DNA of 64,000 bases from Verrucomicrobiaceae bacterium. Its GTDB lineage: Bacteria; Verrucomicrobiota; Verrucomicrobiia; Verrucomicrobiales; Verrucomicrobiaceae. The stretch's first letter is position 1; each line of letters opens with the position of its first letter. Of the stretch, positions 48,972 to 57,950 are shown one piece after another. The position numbers and the translations under genes were made by a program. The stretch covers positions 1-64,000 of the forward strand of contig JAIXSY010000040.1 of the NCBI GenBank assembly GCA_027484445.1, in the 5' to 3' direction. The notes below the pieces were generated by a model that had not been told where the DNA came from, searched no databases, and saw nothing but the letters and a program-made list of their open reading frames with translations.

Positions 48972-50561
48972 ATGATGGATTCCGCCTTTCCAACTCGTCG
49001 CCATGATCTCGATGCTCTGCGGGCGGTGGCCATGCTGCTTGGCATTGCCCTCCATGGGGCGCTTTCGTTCACAGGAGGCCCCTGGATGGTGCAGGATTCC
49101 CAGACGCACCCGGCCTTTCATGGCTTTGTCAGCGCGATTCATGGCTTTCGCATGCCGCTTTTCTTCCTGCTGAGCGGCTTTTTCACGGCCATGCTCTGGC
49201 GGCGACGTGGCTTGTGGGCTGTGATCACCCATCGTTTTCAGCGGGTGTTTTTGCCACTGCTGCTAGGAATGGTCACGCTAGTGCCACTGATGCACCAGAT
49301 CAGCCTAAATGCTGCCGCATCCAGCGCCAAGGAGGCTGCCTCCGCGCCCCAGAGTCTCTGGAAGGCCTGCGCCACCGGCCAAGTGGATCAGGTGCGGGTC
49401 TTTCTGGATCAGGGAAAACCGCTGAACGAACCTGACCCAGTGCTCGGGATGACTCCGCTTAGCCATGCCACGCTCCAGGGCCATGGTGAAGTTGTTCGAT
49501 TGCTCCTCGCGCATGGAGCAGAGGTCCAGAAAAGAAACCGAGATGAGGGCACGGCGCTGCACCTCGCTGCCTTCTTGGGGAGGTCAGCGATTGCTCACGA
49601 TCTGCTCAAAGCAGGTGCTAAGCCCGACTGCAAGAACGTGCGAGGTGAGACTCCGCTAGATGCCACGGTCGTGGACATGGGCCTGACGCAAAGGATCACC
49701 CGACTGATGAAAGTACGGGTCGAAGACAGTGCGGTGACGGCGGGTCGGCAGCAGGTGCGTGAGCTATTAGGCATGGATGAGCCCGCGACACCTCAGCCCA
49801 AACCGCTGCTGAGGCTGTGGTTGTTTGCTACTCGGGTGCCACTGTTTAGCCACCTGTGGTTTCTGGCCTTCTTGTGCTGGATGCTGGGCGGTTTTGTCGT
49901 CTGGACTCGCTTGGCGAAACTCATCGGTTGGCAGCCTGCGAGCGTGCGCTGGGTTACCTCGGGCTGGCGCTGGCTTTGGCTGCTGCCGCTGACGCTTCTG
50001 CCTGCTTGGATCATGAGCCGGGGTTTGCCCCACTTTGGGCCTGAGACAAGCTCTAGCCTGCTGCCGCCTCTGTCCTTGCTGGGCTATTATGGGATCTTTT
50101 TTGGCTTTGGTGCGATTTACTTCGATGCTCAGGATTCCCAGGGCAGGCTCGGCAGGCGCTGGTGGCTGATCTTGCCTCTGGCTCTGGCTTTGGTGTTCCC
50201 GGCAGGCCTCGCTTTGACCTACCGATCCGCATCCCCTTCCCTCCTGGCTGTCTTTTTGCAGGTGCTCTATGCTTGGCTCATGTGTTTTGGTTTGATGGGG
50301 CTGTTTCGTGCCGTTTTGTCCAAAGAACGCCCTTGGCTACGCTACTTGTCGGACGCTTCCTACTGGATGTATCTGGCACATCTGCCGCTAGTCGTCGCCG
50401 CTCAGCAGGGACTGAAAACGATGCCCCTGGCCGCAGGTGTCAAGTTTATCATCATCACCACTGGCAGCCTTGTCCTGCTGCTGGCCAGCTATGCGTTCAT
50501 CGTCCGGCCCACTTGGCTCGGCAGGCTGCTGAATGGCCCACGCCCAGCCCAAAAGTCGTGA
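48972..50561 (+). CDS. Acyltransferase-3 membrane protein with an inserted ankyrin domain
   Basis: A 529-residue inner-membrane protein. The Acyl_transf_3 marks are in place: LDALRAVAMLL and the helix-1 His28, then HGFRMPLFFLLSGF with Arg60. After the third helix (~90-112), residues ~128-248 are a soluble insert with three to four ankyrin repeats (GMTPLSHATLQGHGEVVRLL, EGTALHLAAFLGRSAIAHDL, RGETPLDATV). The membrane part then resumes with about seven more helices. The split lies in a loop, so both parts could fold. Such proteins acylate glycans or lipids. The start at 48972 (MMDSAFP) is preferred. The upstream FHA gene ends 64 bases before. Confidence 0.82.
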   Translation: MMDSAFPTRRHDLDALRAVAMLLGIALHGALSFTGGPWMVQDSQTHPAFHGFVSAIHGFRMPLFFLLSGFFTAMLWRRRGLWAVITHRFQRVFLPLLLGMVTLVPLMHQISLNAAASSAKEAASAPQSLWKACATGQVDQVRVFLDQGKPLNEPDPVLGMTPLSHATLQGHGEVVRLLLAHGAEVQKRNRDEGTALHLAAFLGRSAIAHDLLKAGAKPDCKNVRGETPLDATVVDMGLTQRITRLMKVRVEDSAVTAGRQQVRELLGMDEPATPQPKPLLRLWLFATRVPLFSHLWFLAFLCWMLGGFVVWTRLAKLIGWQPASVRWVTSGWRWLWLLPLTLLPAWIMSRGLPHFGPETSSSLLPPLSLLGYYGIFFGFGAIYFDAQDSQGRLGRRWWLILPLALALVFPAGLALTYRSASPSLLAVFLQVLYAWLMCFGLMGLFRAVLSKERPWLRYLSDASYWMYLAHLPLVVAAQQGLKTMPLAAGVKFIIITTGSLVLLLASYAFIVRPTWLGRLLNGPRPAQKS

Positions 50562-50675
50562 GCGATGCCGAGCGAAATCTGACACGGACAGCGCGGGGAT
50601 GGCTTAACAAAGTTGCACCCGGCCCTATTCTTGCTCATCTCGTCATCTCTCACTTAGCAAACCTCACCGAAACAC

Positions 50676-51707
<1,032 letters not shown>

Positions 51708-51733
51708 GCCCTTCTTGAGAGAGAAAATCCTTC

Positions 51734-51773
51734 AAACCGGAGTCACTGTGAAAAACGGGGCTCCGGTTTTTTC
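51734..51773 (+). terminator. Rho-independent terminator after aldolase
   Basis: A stem AAACCGGAG / CTCCGGTTT separated by about 17 bases, with six T residues at the end. It ends the aldolase transcript. Confidence 0.8.
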
Positions 51774-52447
51774 ATGTCAAGCAGGGATTCCCCAGGATTT
51801 TTTGGCCAAAGCTCCTTAGCTTACTGGCTAAACAGCTTAGCTTTGCAGATCTGAGAATGCAGCTGCAACCCAACTGCAAAAGAAGTCGGTTTTTCACACC
51901 AGACTTTCGGGCGGCTGCCCTGCTTGAGGAGCATTTCATAGCCTTGCCCCACCTAGCCAAAATCACCCAAATCATTCATTGTGAAAGAACTGAACGAAAC
52001 TTTAAGGATTCAAACGCCCCCCAAGCCAGCTGAATGAAGGACATTTCTCTGACAGGCTCGTGACAAAAACGGCACGTTCCACAATGGAAATTCTACCGTT
52101 CCACAGTGCTCAGAAGTGACCCTGCGACTTGAATTTTTTCGGTTGGAAAAGAGAAGCGTTGGGCAACGGAACATGAATCGAAAGACCTCGCAGAAAGCAT
52201 TGTGAACAACTTGTGAAAAGCCGCTGAAAAAGTCGCTGTGTTTTGGGAAAATCTGCGGGAATGGCTGCTGCCTCCTGCAAGCGCCATCGGATTCCCTCAG
52301 AAAGCTTTTTTATAATTTCTGGAATTGAATAGAAAGAACGGGCCTCGCGCATGGAGAATCCCATGTTTATGCAAGGCATTCGCACAGCTCGACGCCAGAA
52401 AGTCTGCTGAATTCTGTCCAAAAGGTGTCGGCCAGCTCCTATGATTC
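51774..52447. other. Non-coding stretch before the ECF sigma gene
   Basis: Nearly 700 bases without a gene I can support; the open frames on the minus strand give unlike, Ser/Arg-rich peptides. Structure present: three alternating five-base arms (TTAGC, GCTAA, TTAGC) near 51815-51842 that could form either of two hairpins; a 12-base direct repeat CGTTCCACA(A/G)TG at 52075 and 52097, 22 bp apart; and a TATAAT at 52311 in an AT-rich block about 135 bases upstream of the sigma gene that may be its -10 box, although no good -35 is seen. Confidence 0.5.
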
Positions 52448-52981
52448 ATGCGCATGAATTCCTCTGACCGCACAACGACCTTTTTGGAGCTTCTCACCCA
52501 GCACGAGCGGGCTCTTTCGCTGTATGTGCATAGTCTAGTGCCCGGGGATGCGGCGGCGGAGGATATCCTACAGCAGACAAAGATGGTTCTCTGGAAGCAC
52601 TTTGATGACTTCGAGATCGGCACCCATTTCCTCGCTTGGGCGCGGAAGACCGCTTTTCATCAGATCCTGACCCACCGTCGCCAAAAGAAGCGCGGTCATC
52701 TGCCCCTGGACGAAGTCGCGCTGGAAAGTCTGGGTGCTGCCGTGTCCGAACTCTCGGAAGATATTTCAGAGCGACGCGAGGCCCTGCGCAGCTGCCTGAC
52801 ACGGCTGCCCTTGGAGCATCGACAGCTCATTCAATTGCGCTATTTCGACGACCTGGAGATCGACCAAGTCGCTGAACGACTAAAGCGGACCACAGCGGCG
52901 GTCTATCGTGCGCTGAGTCGAGTTCGGATGACTCTGATGGAGTGTGTCGAAAGGCAGCTGGCTACGGAGAGCCATACTTGA
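52448..52981 (+). CDS. ECF-type sigma-70 factor
   Basis: A 177-residue sigma factor of the form found in Verrucomicrobia and Planctomycetes. Region 2 carries SLYVHSLVPGDAAAEDILQQ and FLAWARKTAFHQIL; region 4 carries LPLEHRQLIQLRYFDDLEID and the helix-turn-helix KRTTAAVYRALSRVRMTL. There is no separate anti-sigma gene other than the FecR-like protein directly downstream. A possible -10 box lies upstream at 52311. Confidence 0.87.
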   Translation: MRMNSSDRTTTFLELLTQHERALSLYVHSLVPGDAAAEDILQQTKMVLWKHFDDFEIGTHFLAWARKTAFHQILTHRRQKKRGHLPLDEVALESLGAAVSELSEDISERREALRSCLTRLPLEHRQLIQLRYFDDLEIDQVAERLKRTTAAVYRALSRVRMTLMECVERQLATESHT

Positions 52982-53006
52982 TCCTCCTTATTCCCGCCCG
53001 TTACTT

Positions 53007-54437
53007 ATGAACTCGAAAGAAAAATGGCAATTGCTGGAACTCTGGGAACAAGCCCGCGAAGGAGCCCTGACAGAGAAAACTGCCGAAAAGCTAAGTCAGA
53101 GGATTCGAGACGATGCTGAAGCACGCCGCATCCTGGCACAAGCCGCCCTTTTGGATGCTGAGATTCAGCACCTGGATGCGCGTGAACTCACCGAGAGTAC
53201 ACCCCTTCCTGCACAACCCAGGGCTACCTATTTCTGGCGGTGGCACTTGGTCACGGGAGCGCTAGCAGCCGCGATTGCGACGGCGGCACTGGTGCTTTTG
53301 GATCAAACGCCTCCCCCCGCAGCAGTCCTGGCGAAGGCAAAAAACTGCAAGTGGGGCAGCAGCGCCCTACCTACCCTGGAGGGCTCAAGCCTGCTGCCCG
53401 GGACGCTGGATCTGCTGGAGGGCATGGCCACGCTGCGCTTTCAAAGTGGGGCCGAAGTCATCCTCGAAGCTCCGGTCTGCCTTGAAGTGGTCTCCAGCAT
53501 GCAGTGTCGGGTGAAAAAAGGCACCGTCGTGGCCGAGGTGCCGCCCCAGGCCAAAGGGTTCACCATCGTTACCCCTGAGACGCGCATTGTGGACTGGGGC
53601 ACGCGCTTTGGCGTCAGCGCTGCCGAAGATGGCAAATGCTTGGTGCATGTGATCGAAGGCCTCGTCGAAGTTCAGCGCGACGGAGAAAAAGCATCGAAGG
53701 AACTGCGTGCCGGGCAACGTGTGGACTATGGCGGCTTCATGGCAGGCGCAGTGAATCCTGATGCAGATCGCGATGATCAGCCTGAGCCAGGTCGCTGGCT
53801 GCCCGACCCTCTCCGCGACTTAGGAGACGGCTGGCAAGCCGTCACCACCGGCTACGGCGAAGGTAGAGACACGTGGATTCAGTCCAACCCGGCGATTCAG
53901 GCCACAGGGCGGGAATCCTTTCTGCGCGTGAAACACAGCAGCCACGATGGAAAATTAGACCGCAAGGCCTACATCGCCTTCGATTTGCAACGCTTCCGAG
54001 GACGCCAGATTTTGGATGCAGAACTTGAACTCCACGTGGAACCCTCCGAGCTCGGCTTTGCCTCCCTGGTTCCTGACGCCACCTTTGTCATCCATGCATT
54101 GGTGGACGAAAGCCAAGATCAATGGCCCGAAGAGCGACTCAGCTGGCAGCATGCGCCTGCTCATGATGCCAGCCCCGAATGCCGTACAGCTCCCATTGCC
54201 ACGCAAACGGTGCGCATCGGTGAATTTGTGGTGCCCCAGGGAACAACCCGTGGAGCCTTCACCGTGGGTGGCAAAGCGCTGACTGAGGTCTTGCAGCGAG
54301 ACAGCAATAGCATGGTGACCTTCATCATTTGCCGCCAAACTGACGAAACAGCCCGAAACGGGCTTGCTCATGCCTTTGCCAGCCGTGAAAACACGAAAAA
54401 CACCCCGCCTACGCTGCGCGTGAAGCTGGTCAAATGA
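53007..54437 (+). CDS. FecR-like membrane protein with a C-terminal DNRLRE-type domain
   Basis: A 476-residue protein with its N-terminus in the cytosol. Residues 1-60 are a helical anti-sigma-like region, followed by one membrane helix (LVTGALAAAIATAALVLL). Residues ~110-240 are a FecR domain (GTVVAEVPPQAKGFTIVTPE, RIVDWGTRFGVS, VIEGLVEVQ). From ~270 the chain is a secreted beta-sandwich like DNRLRE: DTWIQSNPAIQATGRESFLRVKH, KAYIAFDLQRFRG and LELHVEPSE. A signal-sensing, sigma-controlling role is inferred. The start at 53007 is 25 bases after the sigma gene, so the two form an operon. Confidence 0.78.
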   Translation: MNSKEKWQLLELWEQAREGALTEKTAEKLSQRIRDDAEARRILAQAALLDAEIQHLDARELTESTPLPAQPRATYFWRWHLVTGALAAAIATAALVLLDQTPPPAAVLAKAKNCKWGSSALPTLEGSSLLPGTLDLLEGMATLRFQSGAEVILEAPVCLEVVSSMQCRVKKGTVVAEVPPQAKGFTIVTPETRIVDWGTRFGVSAAEDGKCLVHVIEGLVEVQRDGEKASKELRAGQRVDYGGFMAGAVNPDADRDDQPEPGRWLPDPLRDLGDGWQAVTTGYGEGRDTWIQSNPAIQATGRESFLRVKHSSHDGKLDRKAYIAFDLQRFRGRQILDAELELHVEPSELGFASLVPDATFVIHALVDESQDQWPEERLSWQHAPAHDASPECRTAPIATQTVRIGEFVVPQGTTRGAFTVGGKALTEVLQRDSNSMVTFIICRQTDETARNGLAHAFASRENTKNTPPTLRVKLVK

Positions 54438-54442
54438 AGCGA

Positions 54443-54480
54443 TGAAGTGACGGAAAAACCGCTTGCCGCCCTTCACTTCA
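54443..54480. other. Inverted repeat after the FecR-like gene
   Basis: A perfect eight-base inverted repeat TGAAGTGA / TCACTTCA with a 22-base spacer that itself contains a GCGG-type inner pairing. No T-run follows, so a terminator is not certain. Confidence 0.4.
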
Positions 54481-54559
54481 CTCCTACCATGCGCGCCCTT
54501 CCGCCCAGCTCTGCTGGAAAGAAGATCTTCAGCTAACCTCAACCCGCAGGTTTTCCGGA

Positions 54560-54578
54560 TCAAGGCCCGCTGCCTTGA
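54560..54578 (+). promoter_or_regulatory. Hairpin in the rpsB leader
   Basis: A seven-base stem TCAAGGC/GCCTTGA with a five-base loop lies 55 bases upstream of the rpsB start; a second, imperfect stem GCATG..CATGTGC follows. Ribosomal protein S2 mRNAs often carry autoregulatory leaders, so this may be one. There is no T-run. Confidence 0.4.
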
Positions 54579-54632
54579 GCATGCATCCGCTGAGCGCATG
54601 TGCGGAACTCCAGCACCCCTCTAACAAACTAC

Positions 54633-55316
54633 ATGTCCCAAATCCTCGCCGAACTCGTCGAAGCAGGTGTCCACTTCGGTCACCAAACCAAGCGCTGGAA
54701 CCCCAAGATGAAGCAATTCATCCTCGATTCCCGCAATCAAATCCACATCCTGAATGTGGAAGAGACCGTCAAACAGGTCGAAGTCGCCGCCGCTTTCCTG
54801 TCCGAACTAGCACGCAAAGGACGCCGCATGCTATTCGTAGGCTGCAAACGCCAAGCTCAAGAAGCCATCCGTGAGGCGGCTGAAGCTTGCGGTCAGTTTT
54901 ATGTGAATCACCGCTGGCTGGGCGGCACCCTGACCAACCTGGAAACCATCCGCAAGAGCGTGGCGCGCCTGAACTACCTTGAGGAGATCGAGAAAAAGCC
55001 AGAGTTCAAGTCCATGTCCAAGAAGGAACTGGCCTCCTTGAACCGCGAACGCATCAAGCTGGAGCGCAACCTCCGTGGCGTGCGTGGCATGGAGAAATTC
55101 CCTGACGCCGTCATCATCGTGGACAGCGCCCGTGAACACATCGCCGTGAATGAAGCACGCCGCCTGCGCATCCCCATCGTGGCTCTCGTGGATACCAACG
55201 CTGACCCAGATCTGATCGATTACCCCATCGCTGCCAACGACGACGCCATTCGCTCAATCCGCATCATTCTTCAGAAGCTGATCGATCCCGTGATCGCCGC
55301 TTCCGCTCAGAAGTAA
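54633..55316 (+). CDS. rpsB: 30S ribosomal protein S2
   Basis: A 227-residue protein of the small subunit. It begins with a short helix and then the hallmark LVEAGVHFGHQTKRWNPKM, followed by IHILNVEETVKQV, FVNHRWLGG-type YVNHRWLGGTLTNL and the late VALVDTNADPDLIDYPI and SIRIILQKL. The start at ATG 54633 (MSQILAEL) was chosen from the family. tsf follows at 23 bases. Confidence 0.96.
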   Translation: MSQILAELVEAGVHFGHQTKRWNPKMKQFILDSRNQIHILNVEETVKQVEVAAAFLSELARKGRRMLFVGCKRQAQEAIREAAEACGQFYVNHRWLGGTLTNLETIRKSVARLNYLEEIEKKPEFKSMSKKELASLNRERIKLERNLRGVRGMEKFPDAVIIVDSAREHIAVNEARRLRIPIVALVDTNADPDLIDYPIAANDDAIRSIRIILQKLIDPVIAASAQK

Positions 55317-55339
55317 TTTTTACCCCATCCACATTCACC

Positions 55340-55936
55340 ATGGCAGAAATCACCGCAAAACTCGTCCAGACTCTTCGCGAAAAAACCAACGCGGGGATGA
55401 TGGAGTGCAAAGCCGCTCTCAAGGAAGCTGACGGCGACCTCGAGAAAGCCGAAACGATCCTTCGCAAAAAGGGCATCACCAAGGCTGAAAAGAAGGCTGA
55501 CCGCCAGACCAAGGAAGGCATCGTTGCCAGTTACATCCACATGGCAGGCCGCATTGGCGTGCTGATCGAAGTGAACTGCGAAACGGACTTCGTCGCAAAG
55601 AACGAGAACTTCCAGTCTTTCGTTCGTGATGTCTCCCTTCACATCGCTGCCGCTTCCCCCAAATACATTCAGCGTGAAGACGTGCCCGAGGCTCTCATTG
55701 CCAAGGAGCGTGAAATCGCAGCCGAACAAGTGAAAGGCAAGCCCGCCGAAATCGTGGAAAAAATCGTTAGCGGCAAGATCGACAAGATCTTCGCGGAGCA
55801 GTGCCTGCTCGACCAAGCCTTCATCAAGAATCCAGATCTCACGATCCGCGATCTGGTGAAGAGCAAGATTGCCGAACTCGGCGAAAACCTTGTGATTCGT
55901 CGCTTCGTTCGCTACGCCGTGGGCGAGGAAATCTGA
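55340..55936 (+). CDS. tsf: Elongation factor Ts
   Basis: Exchange factor that recycles EF-Tu. The 198-residue protein has an N-terminal UBA-like domain (LVQTLREKTNAGMMECKAAL, ADGDLEKAETILRKKG), the EF-Tu contact motif VNCETDFVAKN and a C-terminal helix LIKNPDLTIRDLVKS-like segment. It is the short form without the second core repeat of long EF-Ts. It ends before a terminator. Confidence 0.96.
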   Translation: MAEITAKLVQTLREKTNAGMMECKAALKEADGDLEKAETILRKKGITKAEKKADRQTKEGIVASYIHMAGRIGVLIEVNCETDFVAKNENFQSFVRDVSLHIAAASPKYIQREDVPEALIAKEREIAAEQVKGKPAEIVEKIVSGKIDKIFAEQCLLDQAFIKNPDLTIRDLVKSKIAELGENLVIRRFVRYAVGEEI

Positions 55937-55964
55937 TTCTGAGCTTTCCGATTCATCCCCCTGA

Positions 55965-55994
55965 GGAGTGGGCCGCTAGGTCCGCTCCTTTTTT
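55965..55994 (+). terminator. Terminator after tsf
   Basis: A ten-base stem GGAGTGGGCC/GGTCCGCTCC with two G-T pairs, followed by six T residues. It ends the rpsB-tsf transcript. Confidence 0.8.
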
Positions 55995-56123
55995 GTGCCT
56001 GTTTGCATCTGCCCTTGTCATTGACGCTCCCCTTCCAGGCACCTAAACGTACATCAGTTTGCAGCAGCAGGTGAGGAAAACCCCTGGGCTGCCCTGAGCA
56101 AGAATCCCCCTAAATCCATCCCC

Positions 56124-56687
56124 ATGAAGTGCGACGTCTGTGCGAGCGAGGCCACGGTTTTTCTGACCCAAATCATCAACGGGCAGATGACCACCGTGAA
56201 TCTCTGTGACGCGTGCTCAAAAGCCAAAGGCGTGACCGATGAAACTGGCTTTGGTTTGGCCGAGGCATTCCTCAGCGGTGGTATTCCCGAAGCTCCCCAC
56301 GCAGCAGAAGCCGTCTGCCACGCTTGTGGCTTCACCGCGTCTCAATTGAAGAAGATCGGGCGCATGGGTTGTCCTGATTGCTACGGCGCCTTCCGTGAAG
56401 GGTTGGATAACCTCCTCAAAGCCATGCACAAAGGCACCCGCCATGTGGGCAAAACGCCAGCGAAGTGGCAGAGCACAGCGCCAGATCTCATTCCAGCGCG
56501 GGTCGAGGCTGCAGTCGCACAGCCTGCTGAAAAAAAGATCCCGCCTCCCGCCGAAGCGCCTGATGGCAAGCCCAGCCTAGGGCAACTGAAGGACATGCTC
56601 GAAGCCGCGGTGCGCGAAGAGCGCTACGAAGAAGCTGCTGTGATCAAACGCGAAATCGATCGACTCCAGGCGGCCGATAAAGCCTGA
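56124..56687 (+). CDS. mcsA: McsA-like protein (activator of arginine kinase)
   Basis: A 187-residue protein with two zinc-binding Cys pairs at the N-terminus (MKCDVCASEA, LCDACSKA) and two more in the middle (AVCHACGF, GCPDCYGAF), then a Pro/Ala-rich linker and a C-terminal UvrB/UvrC motif (LKDMLEAAVREERYEEAAVIKREI). This is the McsA architecture. It lies 40 bases before mcsB. Confidence 0.88.
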   Translation: MKCDVCASEATVFLTQIINGQMTTVNLCDACSKAKGVTDETGFGLAEAFLSGGIPEAPHAAEAVCHACGFTASQLKKIGRMGCPDCYGAFREGLDNLLKAMHKGTRHVGKTPAKWQSTAPDLIPARVEAAVAQPAEKKIPPPAEAPDGKPSLGQLKDMLEAAVREERYEEAAVIKREIDRLQAADKA

Positions 56688-56727
56688 ACCGATCGGCCTG
56701 ACTTAGCCCCCTTCCCTTTGCCCTCTC

Positions 56728-57828
56728 ATGCAATTCACTTCCTTGATCAGCCATCCTGCCGACTGGATGCAGGGCAGCGGTCCTCATTCTGACGTGGTCA
56801 TGACCTCACGGGTTCGACTAGCGCGCAACCTTCGCGGTTTTCCTTTCCCCGGCTATAGCCAGGAAAGGCAGCGCCTAGAGCTGCTCAAATTGGCTAAACC
56901 AGTCGTCGAATCGCTCTCTGAAATGGGAGACGCCTACAGCGAAGATTACGTGAGCCTGACTAAAATCCGTAAGCAAGTGCTGGTCGAACGGCATCTGATC
57001 AGCCGAGAGCACGCAGCTCGCGCAGCAGGCTGTGCAGTGGTCATTGATGGTCGGCAAAACCTGTCGATCATGATCAACGAAGAGGATCACTTTCGCATTC
57101 AAGGCATCCGTGCTGGGCTGGACCTGCTGAATGCCTGGAGCCTCGTCGATCGAGTCGATAGCGAACTCGAAGCTCATTTGCCCTATGCTTATGACAAAGA
57201 GCTAGGCTACCTGACCGCCTGCCCAACCAACGTCGGCACAGGCATGAGGGCCTCGGTCATGCTGCACCTGCCAGCACTCGCTCTGACGGAACAAATTAAC
57301 CCAGTCATCAAAGCCGTGGGCAAGATCGGCCTTGCCGTTCGCGGTCTCTACGGAGAAGGCACCGATGCCCTGGGAAATCTGTTTCAGATCTCAAATCAGC
57401 ACACGCTGGGAGAAAAAGAACATGAAATCATCGCCTCCATCGAACGCGTGATCGAGCGTGTCGTCAGTTCTGAGCTGAATGCGCGTCAAAAGCTGCTGGA
57501 AGACAATCCAATCATGCTGCGTGATCAAGTCGGCAGAGCCTACGCCATCTTGCGTCACGCCCACATCTTGAGCTCCAAGGAAGCGCTCAATCTGCTTTCC
57601 CTGCTGCGTCTTGGAGCTGATCTGGACATTTTGCCTGACTGTGACCGCAGCGTGCTTGATCTGCTGCTTTTGGAAATCCAGCCCGCTCACTTGCAGCTCC
57701 GCGCAGGCATCGAACTCACCGCAGAAGAGCGTGACATTCGCCGAGCTCTGCTGACGCGCTCACGCCTGAGTGACATTCCAGGTCCGATCGACCCGCCTAG
57801 CGATGGCCCAAAAGACGCAGATTCCTGA
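56728..57828 (+). CDS. mcsB: Protein arginine kinase McsB
   Basis: Phosphorylates arginine in substrate proteins, which marks them for ClpCP in Firmicutes. The 366-residue protein shows the phosphagen kinase marks DVVMTSRVRLARNL, INEEDHFRIQGI, YLTACPTNVGTGMRASV (with the catalytic Cys) and RGLYGEG. Length and order are those of McsB rather than a creatine kinase. It forms an operon with mcsA. Confidence 0.93.
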   Translation: MQFTSLISHPADWMQGSGPHSDVVMTSRVRLARNLRGFPFPGYSQERQRLELLKLAKPVVESLSEMGDAYSEDYVSLTKIRKQVLVERHLISREHAARAAGCAVVIDGRQNLSIMINEEDHFRIQGIRAGLDLLNAWSLVDRVDSELEAHLPYAYDKELGYLTACPTNVGTGMRASVMLHLPALALTEQINPVIKAVGKIGLAVRGLYGEGTDALGNLFQISNQHTLGEKEHEIIASIERVIERVVSSELNARQKLLEDNPIMLRDQVGRAYAILRHAHILSSKEALNLLSLLRLGADLDILPDCDRSVLDLLLLEIQPAHLQLRAGIELTAEERDIRRALLTRSRLSDIPGPIDPPSDGPKDADS

Positions 57829-57950
57829 ACACAAACCGTGTCGGAACAGCTGCATTTTGATGCTGAAAAGCTACTCCAATATTGATTTTAGCCTTGTCGG
57901 GAGAGGCATCAATCAGCACACTGAGTTTTCCTCCCCAACTCATCGTGGCC

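Noticed and set aside
51772..51975. Small minus-strand gene after the aldolase
   Set aside because: The frame runs through the terminator and gives a Ser/Leu/Arg peptide without any motif.
52110..52421. Minus-strand gene before the sigma factor
   Set aside because: No start signal, no motif, overlaps other frames of equal length; kept as non-coding.
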